A stretch of DNA of 64,000 nt, taken from contig NZ_LT556038.1 in assembly GCF_900079775.1 (NCBI RefSeq), positions 539,753 through 603,752 on the forward strand. The letters run 5' to 3'. Positions 19,147-29,153 of the stretch are shown in pieces. Under the pieces are notes generated by a model. It saw only the letters and a program-made list of their open reading frames with translations, did not search any database and had not been told where the DNA came from. This stretch comes from Leyella lascolaii. GTDB lineage: Bacteria; Bacteroidota; Bacteroidia; Bacteroidales; Bacteroidaceae. The first letter of the stretch is position 1; every line of letters begins with the position of its first letter. Both the position numbers and the translations under genes were made by a program.

Positions 19147-20601
19147 TTACTCGAAAGCACCCATGCGCAGCATGTCGACCTCCTTCTCAGTGAGGAAACG
19201 CCAGTCTCCGCGACGCAGGTTCTTCTTTGTCAGTCCCGCGAACTGTACACGGTCGAGCTTCACGACGCGATAGCCCAGATGTTCGAAGATGCGGCGCACG
19301 ATGCGGTTCTTGCCGCTATGAATCTCTATACCCACCTGACTCTTGTCCGTATCGCTGGCATACTCGATGGCGTCGGCATGTATCTCACCGTCCTCAAGCT
19401 CTATTCCCTCCGCTATCTGCTGCATGTCGTGTGCGGTGACATTCTTGTCGAGGAACACGTGGTAAACCTTTTTCTTGAGGAACTTGGGATGAGTCAGCTT
19501 GCTCGCAAGGTCGCCGTCGTTTGTGAGAAGCAGCACACCGGTCGTGTTGCGGTCAAGCCTTCCCACCGGATAAATGCGCTCCGGACACACGTTACCCACA
19601 ATATCCATGACGGTCTTGCGGTTCTGCGGGTCGTCGCTTGTGGTGACACAGTCCTTCGGTTTGTTGAGAAGCACGTAGACCTTTTTCTCGAGTGTCACCA
19701 CGTTATCCTGGAACTTGATCTCGTCCGAACGCTTTACCTTGGTGCCGAGTTCGGTCACCACGGTCCCGTTTACGGTCACTGCGCCTGCCTCTATGTACTC
19801 GTCAGCCTCGCGGCGGCTGCACACTCCGGCATTGGCAAGGAACTTGTTGAGACGTATAGGCTCGTTCGGGTCGATGTGACTCTCGCTGTACTCGATGCGC
19901 TTCTTCATGCTATACTTGGCGTTGGGGTCGTAGTCGGCAGTACGCTGACGGTAACCTCCCTGCTGATAATTCTTGTTATAGCCACCGCGCTGCGGACGTG
20001 CGCCACGCTGCTGGAAGCCGCCCTGGCGCGCCTGATAGCCTCCCTGATTGCCCTCGGCGTTGTTGAAGCGCGGACGATAGCCTGCCTGCTGGCGTGGCTG
20101 ATAGCCCGTCTGGTTGCCCTCGGCGTTGTTGAAGCGAGGACGGTAGCCTGCCTGCTGGCGTGGCTGATAGCCCGTCTGGTTGCCCTCGGCGTTGTTGAAG
20201 CGGGGACGGTAGCCTGCCTGCTGGCGTGGCTGATAGCCCGTCTGGTTGCCCTCAGCGTTGTTGAAGCGAGGACGGTAGCCTGCCTGCTGGCGAGGCTGAT
20301 AGCCTGTCTGGTTGCCCTCGGCATTGTTGAAGCGCGGACGATAGCCTGCCTGCTGGCGCGGCTGATAGCCCGTTTTATTATTGTTTTGCAGCAATCCCGT
20401 CCCGAAACCTTCCGGCCGGAATCCGCCCTCATCGCCGTTGCTGCGCCCTGTAGTGTAGGCGCGCTGCACGCGGATGCGCGGACGTTGCGGACGAGTGCCG
20501 CTACGATAATCCTTCTGATAGTTTGTGGCAGAGTTCTCCTGACCCTCGTTTTTCTGCTCTGAAGACTGCCCTTGAGCTTTGTTTTCTAATTCTAAGTCCA
20601 T
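19147..20601 (-). CDS. RluB/RsuA-type pseudouridine synthase with N-terminal repeat domain
   Basis: Isomerises a specific uridine in rRNA. The catalytic half is standard: an S4 domain from about residue 249 (IRLNKFLANAGVCSRREADEY) and the catalytic motif YPVGRLDRNTTGVLL with the nucleophile aspartate near residue 350. The N-terminal half is unusual. After a charged leader come five 22-residue repeats of the type GYQPRQQAGYRPRFNNAEGN at about residues 78-187, then a glycine-, arginine- and glutamine-rich linker. This low-complexity, positively charged domain is likely disordered and may bind RNA. Length is 484 residues against about 240-290 for the plain enzyme. RluB or RluE/F specificity cannot be decided. 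Confidence 0.9.
   Translation of the reverse strand: MDLELENKAQGQSSEQKNEGQENSATNYQKDYRSGTRPQRPRIRVQRAYTTGRSNGDEGGFRPEGFGTGLLQNNNKTGYQPRQQAGYRPRFNNAEGNQTGYQPRQQAGYRPRFNNAEGNQTGYQPRQQAGYRPRFNNAEGNQTGYQPRQQAGYRPRFNNAEGNQTGYQPRQQAGYRPRFNNAEGNQGGYQARQGGFQQRGARPQRGGYNKNYQQGGYRQRTADYDPNAKYSMKKRIEYSESHIDPNEPIRLNKFLANAGVCSRREADEYIEAGAVTVNGTVVTELGTKVKRSDEIKFQDNVVTLEKKVYVLLNKPKDCVTTSDDPQNRKTVMDIVGNVCPERIYPVGRLDRNTTGVLLLTNDGDLASKLTHPKFLKKKVYHVFLDKNVTAHDMQQIAEGIELEDGEIHADAIEYASDTDKSQVGIEIHSGKNRIVRRIFEHLGYRVVKLDRVQFAGLTKKNLRRGDWRFLTEKEVDMLRMGAFE
20041..20370 (-). repeat. Coding tandem repeat, 5 x 66 bp
   Basis: Five in-frame copies of a 66-bp unit encode the 22-residue repeats of the pseudouridine synthase. 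The copies differ only at scattered, mostly synonymous positions, pointing to recent expansion and probable copy-number variation between strains. Confidence 0.9.
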
Positions 20602-20696
20602 ATTAAATGATGATGTTCTGGCCTCACGGCTCCGGTTAATAAATTATAACTCTCTGATAAATATAACTCTGTTATGTGTAAAATGACGATTCACTG

Positions 20697-22043
20697 TCAT
20701 ATACCCGTGTAGTTGTGCGGTGTGATTGCCATCAGCTCCGACTTCACCTCATCGCTCACATCGAGTGTCCTGATGAAGTCGTGTATGGTCTCCTCCGTCA
20801 TCTTCTTGTTTGTACGGGTAAGCGCCTTCAACGCCTCGTAAGGGTGAGGATAAGCCTCACGGCGCAGTATTGTCTGTATAGCCTCAGCCACCACAGCCCA
20901 TGTGTTGTCGAGATCGTCGTATATTTTCTGTTCGTTGAGAATGAGCTTGCGCAGTCCTTTCAGCGTGCTCATTATGGCAATAAGACCGTGACCGAACGGC
21001 ACACCCACATTACGGAGCACCGTGGAGTCGGTAAGATCGCGCTGCAGACGGCTCACCGGCAGTTTTGCGGCAAGGAACTGGAGCACGGCGTTTGCCACTC
21101 CCAGATTGCCCTCGCTGTTCTCGAAGTCGATGGGATTCACCTTATGGGGCATCGCACTCGACCCTACCTCGCCAGCCTTTATCTTCTGTTTGAAGTAGTC
21201 CATGGATATATACATCCACATATCACGGTCAAGATCGATGATGATTGTATTGATCCGGCGCATGGCATCGAACACACCGCCGAGGCAGTCGTAGTTGCTT
21301 ATCTGCGTGGTGTACTGCTCGCGCTCCATACCGAGTTTCTCCTTGGCGAACCGGTCGCCGAAAGCCTTCCAGTCGAACTGCGGATATGCCACGTGATGGG
21401 CGTTGTAGTTGCCTGTCGCGCCTCCGAACTTCACAGTCATCCTGCACGCCTTCAGTTCTCTGAGCTGTTCTGTGAGACGGTACACATACACCATTATTTC
21501 CTTACCGAGCCGTGTAGGCGACGCCGGCTGTCCGTGTGTCTTGGCGAGCATCGCCACGTCTTTCCACTCTTCGGCATAATCGTTGAGCTGCGCTATAAGC
21601 TCCTCCACTGCCGGACAGTAGACCTTCTCGAGAGCCTCTTTTACGGAGAGCGGCACGCTGGTGTTGTTGATGTCCTGCGATGTCAGTCCGAAATGTATGA
21701 ACTCCTTATACGCATCCAGTCCTCCTATCTTGTCGAACTCCTCCTTTATGAAATACTCCACTGCCTTCACGTCGTGGTTGGTCACCGCCTCGATGTCCTT
21801 CACGCGCTGTGCGCAAACCTCGTCGAAAGCGGTGTAGATGCTTCTCAGCCGTGGGAACAAAGAATGGTCGAACGAAGCCAGCTGAGGCAGCGGAAGCTCG
21901 CACAATGTGATGAAATACTCTATCTCCACACGCACCCTGTAGCGTATGAGCGCATATTCTGAAAAGTAATCAGCCAATGCCTCCGTTTTACCTCTGTAAC
22001 GTCCGTCTATCGGAGATATGGCAGTAAGCAAGTCAAGTGTCAT
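20697..22043 (-). CDS. purB: Adenylosuccinate lyase
   Basis: Cleaves SAICAR and adenylosuccinate in purine synthesis, releasing fumarate. The 448-residue protein begins MTLDLLTAISPIDGRYRG, typical of the PurB group related to E. coli; a GTG/ATG-initiated reading 9 codons longer is not preferred. Fumarase-superfamily features: TSQDINNTSVPLSVKEAL, KTHGQPASPTRLGKE with the catalytic histidine, and the signature GSSAMPHKVNPIDFENSEGN with the catalytic serine loop. It is single; an AT-rich region with a -7-like TAATTTTG lies upstream on the minus strand. Confidence 0.95.
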   Translation of the reverse strand: MTLDLLTAISPIDGRYRGKTEALADYFSEYALIRYRVRVEIEYFITLCELPLPQLASFDHSLFPRLRSIYTAFDEVCAQRVKDIEAVTNHDVKAVEYFIKEEFDKIGGLDAYKEFIHFGLTSQDINNTSVPLSVKEALEKVYCPAVEELIAQLNDYAEEWKDVAMLAKTHGQPASPTRLGKEIMVYVYRLTEQLRELKACRMTVKFGGATGNYNAHHVAYPQFDWKAFGDRFAKEKLGMEREQYTTQISNYDCLGGVFDAMRRINTIIIDLDRDMWMYISMDYFKQKIKAGEVGSSAMPHKVNPIDFENSEGNLGVANAVLQFLAAKLPVSRLQRDLTDSTVLRNVGVPFGHGLIAIMSTLKGLRKLILNEQKIYDDLDNTWAVVAEAIQTILRREAYPHPYEALKALTRTNKKMTEETIHDFIRTLDVSDEVKSELMAITPHNYTGI

Positions 22044-22249
22044 AAAAATACCTATTATAAGATGCTGCAAAATTAATAATTAAAATCGAAACATGCGAAA
22101 AGAATGCCAAAACTTAGCCTCAGGATTCTCTTATTTTATGTACACTTAACTTTTAATGTCATTTCGGCACGTTTATTTTCACATATCGGGATATTCCCGC
22201 ATGCCGTACAACACGCACGCGGAGAACAGACGGCAACACACATACGGAC

Positions 22250-22283
22250 AAAAAATTAGCCGGATGCAAAATCACATCCGGCT
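22250..22283 (-). terminator. Intrinsic terminator of tRNA-Val
   Basis: On the minus strand AGCCGGATG pairs with CATCCGGCT, followed by AATTTTTTG. It starts 8 nt after the tRNA 3' end. Confidence 0.85.
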
Positions 22284-22290
22284 ATGGCTG

Positions 22291-22365
22291 TGGGCGTTGA
22301 CGGATTCGAACCGCCGACCCTCTGCTTGTAAGGCAGATGCTCTAAACCAGCTGAGCTAAACGCCC
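22291..22365 (-). tRNA. tRNA-Val (anticodon UAC)
   Basis: The 75-nt cloverleaf has acceptor GGGCGTT/AACGCCC plus discriminator A, D-arm GCTC/GAGC with AGCTGGTTTA loop, anticodon stem TCTGC/GCAGA enclosing CTTACAA (anticodon TAC), and T-arm GGCGG-TTCGAAT-CCGTC. CCA is not encoded. Confidence 0.95.
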
Positions 22366-22387
22366 CTTGCTTGTCTTAAAAGCGGTG

Positions 22388-22419
22388 CAAAGATATTAAG
22401 ATTTATCCGAACAGCCAAA
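22388..22419 (-). promoter_or_regulatory. Promoter of tRNA-Val
   Basis: Minus strand reads TTTG, a 20-nt spacer, then TATCTTTG, a full Bacteroidota consensus. The predicted start lies about 15 nt before the mature tRNA. Confidence 0.78.
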
Positions 22420-22595
22420 CAAACGCTGTCATATTTCATATATTTTAACAAAACAGTATCTTTTATTCGCCCTCACACGCCCGTCCGCACACCACATCCG
22501 CACCGTCGCGCCATCACGCACGCACCGTTTACGCCGCGCCTCACACATGCAATGGCAAGCCGCGCGAGCCTGTCACGCAAGCCTGCCGCACACAT

Positions 22596-23065
22596 TGCAT
22601 ATTTATGCAAAGACGGAGGGACATCCGCATAATTATGCATCGCCAACTTCACGAGAGTGCCCTCAGAATCAGCGAAAGCGGATACGGCTGCAAATAACGC
22701 AGTATTTCGAAGTTTACATAAGATGCTGTCACACAGCGGCTTGCGCCGACACGGCACAGAAAAGAAACTTTACGACGTCATGGAAGAGCCTCTTCGGGCA
22801 TGCGGGAAAGCCTCTTTCATGGTGCGGAAAAGGCTCTTCCGCACAACGGCAAAGCCCGTTCCGCACGCCGGTACAGTCATTATGGCACACAAAAACGGCT
22901 CTCCGATGTGTCCGAAGAGCCGTTTTCAGCTTTTTCAAAGTACGGAAGCGTGCCGATGGAAGCTTCTCCGACGCCTCACGACACGTTTCCCGTCACACTG
23001 CCTTTTCTCTTTCGAGAATTTCCGTTGTAAAGATTTTTTACTTCCGGAAACGCATATTTATTCAC
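22596..23065 (+). repeat. Composite 22-nt-repeat element, copy 3
   Basis: Left end at a TGCATATTTATGCA palindrome. The left block resembles copy 1 (CAACTTCACGAGAGTG, GCTGCAAATAACGCAGTATT, GAAGTTTACATAA). The 22-nt units run from 22782 to about 22930, e.g. GGAAGAGCCTCTTCGGGCAT and GGAAAAGGCTCTTCCGCACA. The right block has CCGTTGTAAAGATTTTTTAC and ends at CGCATATTTATTCAC. It lies between tRNA-Val and the 3' end of the citrate synthase gene, so it cannot be a promoter for a neighbour on the right. Confidence 0.75.
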
Positions 23066-23165
23066 TTTCATATATCCTTATGCCATATCCGGAGGCGGCA
23101 TGCGTCATAACGTCAGTGCCGTTCGCTCACGCCCTCACACCCCCGCCACCATGCCGTCTGCGGTG

Positions 23166-24512
23166 TCAGCGTTCAGCCAGAGGCACATACGTGCGCTCCT
23201 CCATGACACTCTTGTAGGCAGGACGGATGATGCGCCGTCCCTCGAAATTGAGTTCCTCTATGCGGTGTGCCATCCATCCCACGATGCGCGACATGGCGAA
23301 TATCGGGGTGTAAATCTCCTGCGGCAGACCTATCATCTCGTATATGAAGCCCGAATAGAAGTCCACATTGGCGCAGAGAGGCTTCTTTGTCTTGCGCCGG
23401 GCGGACACACACTTGATGCTCTCCTGCTCGAGCAGCCGGAGGAAATCATACTCCTTGTCGCGCCCCTTCTCTTTGGCGAGTTCGCCGGCAAGCCTTTTCA
23501 GCTCCACGGCACGCGGGTCGCTCACGGTATACACGGCGTGTCCTATGCCGTAGATGAGTCCGCTCCCGTCGTAGGCGTCGCCGTCGAGGATGCGGTTAAG
23601 ATAAGTGTCTATCTCCGCGATATCGGTCCAGTCGCTTATGTTCTCCTTCAGATGGTGGAACATGTTGATGGCTCTGATGTTGGCGCCTCCGTGCAGCGGA
23701 CCCTTGAGCGAGCCAATGCCGGCTGCTATGCTCGAGTAAGTGTCGGTGCGGCTCGACGACGTCACCCTCACCGTGAACGTGGAGTTGTTTCCTCCTCCGT
23801 GCTCCGCCTGTATGATGAGGAGCATGTCGAGCATCCTCGCGTCGAGCTCGGTGTAGTCTCCCTCCTTCAGCATGTAGAGGAAGTTCTCGGCTATCGAGAG
23901 GTTCTCATGCGGGTGATGGATGTGCAGCGAGCGTCCGCGCACGGTGTGGCGGTAGCTGTTGTAGGCGTAAGCCACGATGGTGGGGAGCTTCGCGGTGAGC
24001 TCCACCGCCTGGCGCATGAGGTTGTCGCGCGACAGGTCGTCGGGGTTAGGGTCGAACGTGTACATCTCCAGCACGGTGCGCGCGAGTATGTTCATGATGT
24101 TCGAACCCTCAAGGTCTAATATATGAACTACCGATTTATGGTCCAGAGCCATGTTGTCGTTGATGAGCTCTTTGAACGCTGCGAGCTCCTCGCGGTCGGG
24201 AAGATTGCCCGAGAGAAGCAGGAAAGCTATCTCCTCAAAGCCCAGTCTCTTCTCGGCAAGTATGGGTGACACAAGGTCGTCAAGCTCGTAGCCACGGTAG
24301 TAAAGCTTTCCTGCGGTGGGCACGAGCCTGCCTTCCCCGTCGCGTTCGTAGCCCACGACGTTTCCTATCTTTGTGAGTCCGACAAGCACACCGCTTCCGT
24401 CCTCGTTTCTCAATCCGCGTTTCACGCCATACTTAGGAAACAGTTCGTTGTCTATCTTACACGAGTTTTTCACCTCGTCAGACAGCTTATATATCAGATA
24501 TTCCTTCTTCAT
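23166..24512 (-). CDS. gltA: Citrate synthase
   Basis: Condenses acetyl-CoA and oxaloacetate to citrate. The 448-residue protein starts MKKEYLIYKLSDEVK; the longer frame reaching 24683 would overlap icd and is discarded. Family motifs: SLHIHHPHENLSIAENFLYML, LHGGANIRAINMFHHL, then GIGHAVYTVSDPRAVELK with an active-site histidine, and a late catalytic aspartate region NVDFYSGFIYEMIG. It is the third gene of the acn-icd-gltA operon, 70 nt after icd. The 3' side runs into composite element copy 3. Confidence 0.95.
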   Translation of the reverse strand: MKKEYLIYKLSDEVKNSCKIDNELFPKYGVKRGLRNEDGSGVLVGLTKIGNVVGYERDGEGRLVPTAGKLYYRGYELDDLVSPILAEKRLGFEEIAFLLLSGNLPDREELAAFKELINDNMALDHKSVVHILDLEGSNIMNILARTVLEMYTFDPNPDDLSRDNLMRQAVELTAKLPTIVAYAYNSYRHTVRGRSLHIHHPHENLSIAENFLYMLKEGDYTELDARMLDMLLIIQAEHGGGNNSTFTVRVTSSSRTDTYSSIAAGIGSLKGPLHGGANIRAINMFHHLKENISDWTDIAEIDTYLNRILDGDAYDGSGLIYGIGHAVYTVSDPRAVELKRLAGELAKEKGRDKEYDFLRLLEQESIKCVSARRKTKKPLCANVDFYSGFIYEMIGLPQEIYTPIFAMSRIVGWMAHRIEELNFEGRRIIRPAYKSVMEERTYVPLAER

Positions 24513-24582
24513 AACCTTATGTTTTGTATGTTTTAAACTGCCGGGCGGCGCGATGTGCCCGTCCGGTGAAATAACAGTGCGG

Positions 24583-25761
24583 TCACAGTGCGGAGGCGAG
24601 TATGGAGCCGAAAGCCCTCGTCCCGAGCGGTTTCCCGTCGGGCATGAACCGCGCGAGGTCCGCCGTGGCATGTCCTCCGGCAAAAAGCCGCTCCATAGCC
24701 GAGGTGATGAGACGCGCCGCCTCGTCCCATCCCATATACTCGAGCATCATCACCGCCGAGAGGATAATGGAACAGGGGTTCACCACATCCTTGCCCGCGA
24801 TGTCGGGCGCGATGCCGTGTGTCGCCTCGAAAATGGCGTGTCCGCTGCCGTAGTTTATGTTTGCGCCGGGCGCGATGCCTATTCCTCCCACCTGCGCGGC
24901 AAGCATGTCGGACACGTAATCGCCGTTAAGGTTCATCGTGGCGATGACCTCATAGTCGCGCGGACGCAGCAGGGCGTTCTGCAGGAAGGCGTCGCATATG
25001 CAGTCGTTCACCACAAGCCTGCCGCTCCGCAGCTCACTGCCATACTCGCGTTCAGCCAGTTCGTAGCCCCATTTCTTGAACCCTCCTTCCGTGAACTTCA
25101 TTATATTGCCTTTGTGGACAAGCGTCACCGTCTTGCGTCCGTGCGTCAGAGCATACTCTATAGCACTGCGTATGAGCCGCTCGCTGCCCTCTCGCGACAC
25201 AGGCTTCACGCCATATGCCGAGGTGGCAGGAAACCTCACCTTGCCCACTCCCATCTCTTCCGAAATGAACTTATAGAACTTCTCCGCCTCGGGCGTGCCT
25301 GCCTCCCACTCTATTCCTGCGTATATGTCCTCGGTGTTCTCGCGGAATATGCACATGTCTACATCCTCCGGATGCTTCACAGGCGACTCTATGCCACGGA
25401 AATATCTCACCGGACGCTGGCACACATACAGGTCGAGCGTCTGCCGCAAAGCCACGTTGAGCGAGCGCATGCCGCCTCCCACCGGTGTCATCAGCGGACC
25501 TTTTATTCCTACAAGATATTCGGTGAAGGCGTCAAGCGTTGCCTTCGGCAGCCACTCTCCGGTAAGTTCGTGAGCCTTGCCGCCCGCAAGCACCTCCATC
25601 CATTCTATCTTCCTCCGTCCGCCGTAAGCCTTTCTCACAGCCTCATCCACCACTTCCCGGCACACGGGAGACACCTCGCTGCCCACGCCGTCGCCCTCTA
25701 TGAAGGGCACTGTAGGCATATCCGGAACGGCAAGAACGCCGTTTTTCATTTCGATTTTCAT
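24583..25761 (-). CDS. icd: Isocitrate dehydrogenase (NADP-type)
   Basis: Oxidative decarboxylation of isocitrate to 2-oxoglutarate. The 392-residue protein begins near [15 protein letters not shown] and carries the phosphoregulatory-type loop and substrate site [15 protein letters not shown]. The metal site lies in [17 protein letters not shown], and the cofactor loop in [18 protein letters not shown]. The sequence style is the homodimeric E. coli-like IDH; NADP preference is inferred from family. It lies between aconitase (89-nt gap) and citrate synthase (70-nt gap), so the three genes form the oxidative branch feeding glutamate synthesis. Confidence 0.93.
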   Translation of the reverse strand: MKIEMKNGVLAVPDMPTVPFIEGDGVGSEVSPVCREVVDEAVRKAYGGRRKIEWMEVLAGGKAHELTGEWLPKATLDAFTEYLVGIKGPLMTPVGGGMRSLNVALRQTLDLYVCQRPVRYFRGIESPVKHPEDVDMCIFRENTEDIYAGIEWEAGTPEAEKFYKFISEEMGVGKVRFPATSAYGVKPVSREGSERLIRSAIEYALTHGRKTVTLVHKGNIMKFTEGGFKKWGYELAEREYGSELRSGRLVVNDCICDAFLQNALLRPRDYEVIATMNLNGDYVSDMLAAQVGGIGIAPGANINYGSGHAIFEATHGIAPDIAGKDVVNPCSIILSAVMMLEYMGWDEAARLITSAMERLFAGGHATADLARFMPDGKPLGTRAFGSILASAL

Positions 25762-25850
25762 TATTATTCGGTTGTTTTGGGATTTCCTTCAATGTGTGAT
25801 AAAACCATTAGTCTTATCCGGTATGTACGCCGCCTTTATCCGGCTGACGC

Positions 25851-28112
25851 TCACCTGTGCCTTCCGACGTAGTTGAGCGCGCTTCCGGCGCGGAACCATT
25901 CTATCTGCGTTGAGTTGTAGGAGTGGCACGCCTCGAAGCTGTCTGTCGTGCCGTCGGCGTGTCTCAATGTCACGGTGAGCGGCTTTCCGGGCTCGAAGGA
26001 TCCGAGTCCTGTCACCGAGATGCGGTCGTCCTCCCTCACCTTATCATAGTCGTCCTTGTCCGCGAAGGTCAGTGCGAGCATGCCCTGTTTCTTCAGATTG
26101 GTCTCATGAATGCGCGCGAAGCTCTTCGCCAGCACCACACGCACGTTGAGATAGCGCGGCTCCATGGCGGCGTGCTCGCGCGAGCTGCCCTCGCCGTAGT
26201 TATCTTCCGCCACCACGACAGACGCAAGTCCGGCAGCCTTATAGGCTTTCGCTGCGGCGGAGACGGTCTTTTCCGTGCCGTCGGTGAGGCATATCACGCG
26301 GTTGCTCTCGTCGTTGAAGGCGTTCACCGCTCCCATGAGCAGGTTGTCTGAGATGTTCTGCAGATGTCCGCGATACCTCAGCCACGGTCCCGCCATGGAT
26401 ATATGGTCGGTGGTGCATTTGCCTTTCACTTTTATCAACAACGGCATGTCGCACAGGTCTTTGCCGTCCCACGGGTCGAACGGAGCCAGTTTCTGCAGTC
26501 TGTCGGAGTCGGGCGAGATTGCCACCTTCACACCGCTGCCGTCTGAGGGAGGCTCTACGAACCCCTCGTCCGTGGCATCGAACCCTTCGGGAGGGAACAC
26601 GTTGCCGTGCGGCTCGTCGAGCATCACACTGTGTCCGGAGCCGTCCTGCAGCGCGTCGGTTGCCGGATTGAAGTCGAGACGGCCCGCCACGGCGAGTGCC
26701 ATGGTCAGTTCGGGACTGCCGATGAAGGCATATGTGTTGGGATTACCGTCCGCACGGCGTCTGAAGTTGCGGTTGAACGATGTCACGATGGAGTTCTTCC
26801 GCTCATTGTCATCGGTATGCCGCTTCCACTGTCCGATGCACGGACCACACGCATTGGTCATTATCACGGCGCCGATACGCCTGAAGTCGTCAAGTATACC
26901 GTCTCTCTCGGCAGTGCGGCGTATCTGTTCAGAGCCCGGATTGATTATTATCTGTCCTTTTACAGGGATGTTTTTCTCATAAGCCTGACGCGCCACCGAT
27001 GCGGCACGGCACAGGTCCTGATAAGATGAATTGGTGCACGAGCCTATCAGTCCCACCTCCACTGCGGGCGGGAATCCGTACTCTTCCACCCTGGCTTTCA
27101 TCTGAGAGACAGGCGTAGCGGCGTCGGGCGTGAACGGACCGTTGAGATGCGGCTCCACCTTACTGAGGTCGATGTCTATCAGACGGTCGTAGTATGCTTC
27201 CGGATTTGCGTACACCTCGTCGTCGGCACGCAGGTCATCGGCGCACGCGCTCGCCATTGCGGCTATCTCCTCACGCCCCGTACGGCACAGATATTCAGCC
27301 CCGTTGTCGTCGAACGGGAATATGGAGCAGGTCGCGCCAAGCTCCGCTCCCATGTTGCATATGGTCGCCTTGCCTGTTGCCGACATAGAAGAGAGACCGT
27401 CGCCGAAATATTCAAGTATGGCGTTGGTGCCGCCCTTGACGGTCAGCATGCCGAGAATCTGAAGTATGACATCCTTTGGCGACGCCCACCCAGAGAGCTT
27501 TCCGCTCAGCCGCACACCTATGAGCTTGGGCATCTTCAGTTCCCACGGCTGACCCGTGAGCACGTCGACGGCATCCGCGCCGCCCACTCCCACAGCCACC
27601 ATACCGAGTCCTCCGGCGTTGGGAGTGTGTGAGTCGGTGCCCACCATCATTCCTCCGGGGAAGGCATAGTTCTCGAGCACCACCTGATGTATGATGCCCG
27701 CGCCCGGTCCCCAGAACCCTATGTGATACCTGGCGGATACGGAGCGCAGGAAGTCATACACTTCCCTGTTGGCTGTCATTGCAGCCGGCAGATCGCTGTC
27801 CGCACCGGCATCTGCCTTTATGAGATGGTCGCAGTGCACCGACGCGGGCACAGCCACACGGTCTTTTCCGGCGTTCATGAACTGCAGCAACGCCATCTGC
27901 GCCGTCGCGTCCTGCATCGCCACACGGTCTGGGCGGAAGTCCACATAGTCGGTTCCGCGCTCATACCGCCTCAGTCCGTTCTCATCAAACAGATGGGCAT
28001 ACAGCACTTTCTCCGCATAAGTAAGCGGTCTGCCTAACAATCCTTTTACCTTCGCTACCTTATTATTATATGAAGAGTAGAAGCTCTTCAGCATTTCGTA
28101 ATCCAGAATCAT
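25851..28112 (-). CDS. acn: Aconitate hydratase
   Basis: Interconverts citrate and isocitrate with a [4Fe-4S] cluster. The chosen start [12 protein letters not shown] gives 753 residues; the extra 15 upstream codons lie over the AT-rich promoter region. Cluster-binding cysteines are in [15 protein letters not shown] and [11 protein letters not shown]. The substrate/anion region [14 protein letters not shown] and the C-terminal swivel domain [15 protein letters not shown], with its SREHA serine, are also present. The order of domains and length match the mitochondrial-type (AcnA/Aco2-like) enzymes common in Bacteroidota. First gene of the operon. Confidence 0.95.
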   Translation of the reverse strand: MILDYEMLKSFYSSYNNKVAKVKGLLGRPLTYAEKVLYAHLFDENGLRRYERGTDYVDFRPDRVAMQDATAQMALLQFMNAGKDRVAVPASVHCDHLIKADAGADSDLPAAMTANREVYDFLRSVSARYHIGFWGPGAGIIHQVVLENYAFPGGMMVGTDSHTPNAGGLGMVAVGVGGADAVDVLTGQPWELKMPKLIGVRLSGKLSGWASPKDVILQILGMLTVKGGTNAILEYFGDGLSSMSATGKATICNMGAELGATCSIFPFDDNGAEYLCRTGREEIAAMASACADDLRADDEVYANPEAYYDRLIDIDLSKVEPHLNGPFTPDAATPVSQMKARVEEYGFPPAVEVGLIGSCTNSSYQDLCRAASVARQAYEKNIPVKGQIIINPGSEQIRRTAERDGILDDFRRIGAVIMTNACGPCIGQWKRHTDDNERKNSIVTSFNRNFRRRADGNPNTYAFIGSPELTMALAVAGRLDFNPATDALQDGSGHSVMLDEPHGNVFPPEGFDATDEGFVEPPSDGSGVKVAISPDSDRLQKLAPFDPWDGKDLCDMPLLIKVKGKCTTDHISMAGPWLRYRGHLQNISDNLLMGAVNAFNDESNRVICLTDGTEKTVSAAAKAYKAAGLASVVVAEDNYGEGSSREHAAMEPRYLNVRVVLAKSFARIHETNLKKQGMLALTFADKDDYDKVREDDRISVTGLGSFEPGKPLTVTLRHADGTTDSFEACHSYNSTQIEWFRAGSALNYVGRHR

Positions 28113-28135
28113 CTTATGTTGCTTTTGATTGGATG

Positions 28136-28143
28136 CAAATATA
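28136..28143 (-). promoter_or_regulatory. Probable -7 element of the acn-icd-gltA operon
   Basis: TATATTTG on the minus strand, 23 nt before the acn ATG, fits TAnnTTTG. No TTTG at the -33 position; a T-run lies between. Hairpin array B3 begins about 95 nt further upstream. Confidence 0.5.
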
Positions 28144-28229
28144 CAAAAAAAAATCATATTTGCATCATTTCATTCAATATAGTTAGCAAACTGACATTAA
28201 TATTTAAGCAAACCGATAAATATGTTGCA

Positions 28230-28500
28230 TTTTTATACAAAAAGCAATGTCAGTGAACGCAATAGAGCTTGTCATGACATTTCCGGGCGCAGCATGATTT
28301 ATAAAAAAGCAGTGCCAGCGAGCGCAATGAGAGCTTGCTATGACATTGCCGAGCGCAGCATGATTTATAAAAAAGCAGTGCCAGCGAGCGCAATGAGAGC
28401 TTGCTATGACATTGCCGGGCGCAGCCTGCTTTATATAAAAGCAGTGCCAGCGAGCGCAATGAGAGATTGCTGTGACATTGACTGCCGCAGAATGTTTTAT
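28230..28500 (-). repeat. Hairpin array B3 (66-nt units)
   Basis: Four short-type cores (GCGAGCGCAATGAGAGCTTG, then CTATGACATTGCCGAGCGCAG) joined by the 24-nt linker CATGATTTATAAAAAAGCAG (plus TGCC). Unit length is exactly 66 nt. The outer copies are more diverged than the inner ones, as in an array that grows by internal duplication. It precedes the minus-strand acn operon in the same relative orientation as the other arrays. The linker here has no -7-like box. Confidence 0.88.
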
Positions 28501-28679
28501 AAAAAAGAAAAAATAAAAGTACAATGACCGACTCCTTGACCCTCTTACGTACTGCCGTCGTCATTCTGTTTTCCCCTCTTGTACGATTCTAACCATTGCA
28601 TTTTCTGCATAATATGGAAAACAACAACATGCCGTCAGCACGGAATGCGGATGCGGCATGACGGCTGATTCGGGTCAAA

Positions 28680-29153
28680 TCACATCTCTGCGAGCAGTCC
28701 CCGACACGCATCCTCGATGAGATCGAGGGCATAGTCGAAGTCGGAATCGTCACCGTAGTAAGGGTCGGGTATCTCACTGACACCGGCATGCGATGTCATA
28801 TACGAGCCGAGCATCCTCACCTTGTCCCTCTGCTCAGGCGCGGACGCCATCGCCTTTACCGCCCGCACGTTGGCGTTATCCATCACAAGGATAAGGTCGA
28901 AACGGCTGAAGTCGGCTTCGGAAAGCTGCCGCGCCCTGCTGTCAAACCTGTATCCGCGCACCGCCCCGCGCCTGCGCATGCGGCTGTCGGGCAACTGTCC
29001 GACGTGCCATCCGCCTATTCCGGCAGAGTCGATGACAAATTCGTCGCCGCGTCCGGCATTCTCCACAAGTGTCCTCATCACTCCCTCGGCAGCCGGACTG
29101 CGGCATATGTTACCGAGGCATACAAACAACAGTCTTTTCTTATTTTTCTTCAT
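28680..29153 (-). CDS. Low-molecular-weight protein-tyrosine phosphatase
   Basis: A 157-residue cytoplasmic phosphatase. The P-loop CLGNICRS (cysteine about residue 12, arginine 18) opens the protein. The general-acid loop is DPYYGDDSDFD near residue 128, and VMDNANVRAVKAM lies between them. This is the classical LMW-PTP fold; bacterial members often act on tyrosine-phosphorylated exopolysaccharide kinases, but no such gene is nearby. Its 5' end overlaps the 3' end of rmuC by 14 nt, so it is translated as the second gene of that operon. Confidence 0.93.
   Translation of the reverse strand: MKKNKKRLLFVCLGNICRSPAAEGVMRTLVENAGRGDEFVIDSAGIGGWHVGQLPDSRMRRRGAVRGYRFDSRARQLSEADFSRFDLILVMDNANVRAVKAMASAPEQRDKVRMLGSYMTSHAGVSEIPDPYYGDDSDFDYALDLIEDACRGLLAEM

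Noticed and set aside
18856..20562. 568-codon open frame on the plus strand
   Set aside because: It lies antisense to asnS and the pseudouridine synthase. Its repetitive part is simply the complement of the 66-bp coding repeats. The minus-strand genes have clear family motifs, so the long frame is a by-product of codon bias.
22596..23065. Protein-coding ORFs of 150-190 codons in composite copy 3
   Set aside because: Several overlapping frames are open on both strands, none aligns between copies of the element, and the repeats drift without respect for codons.
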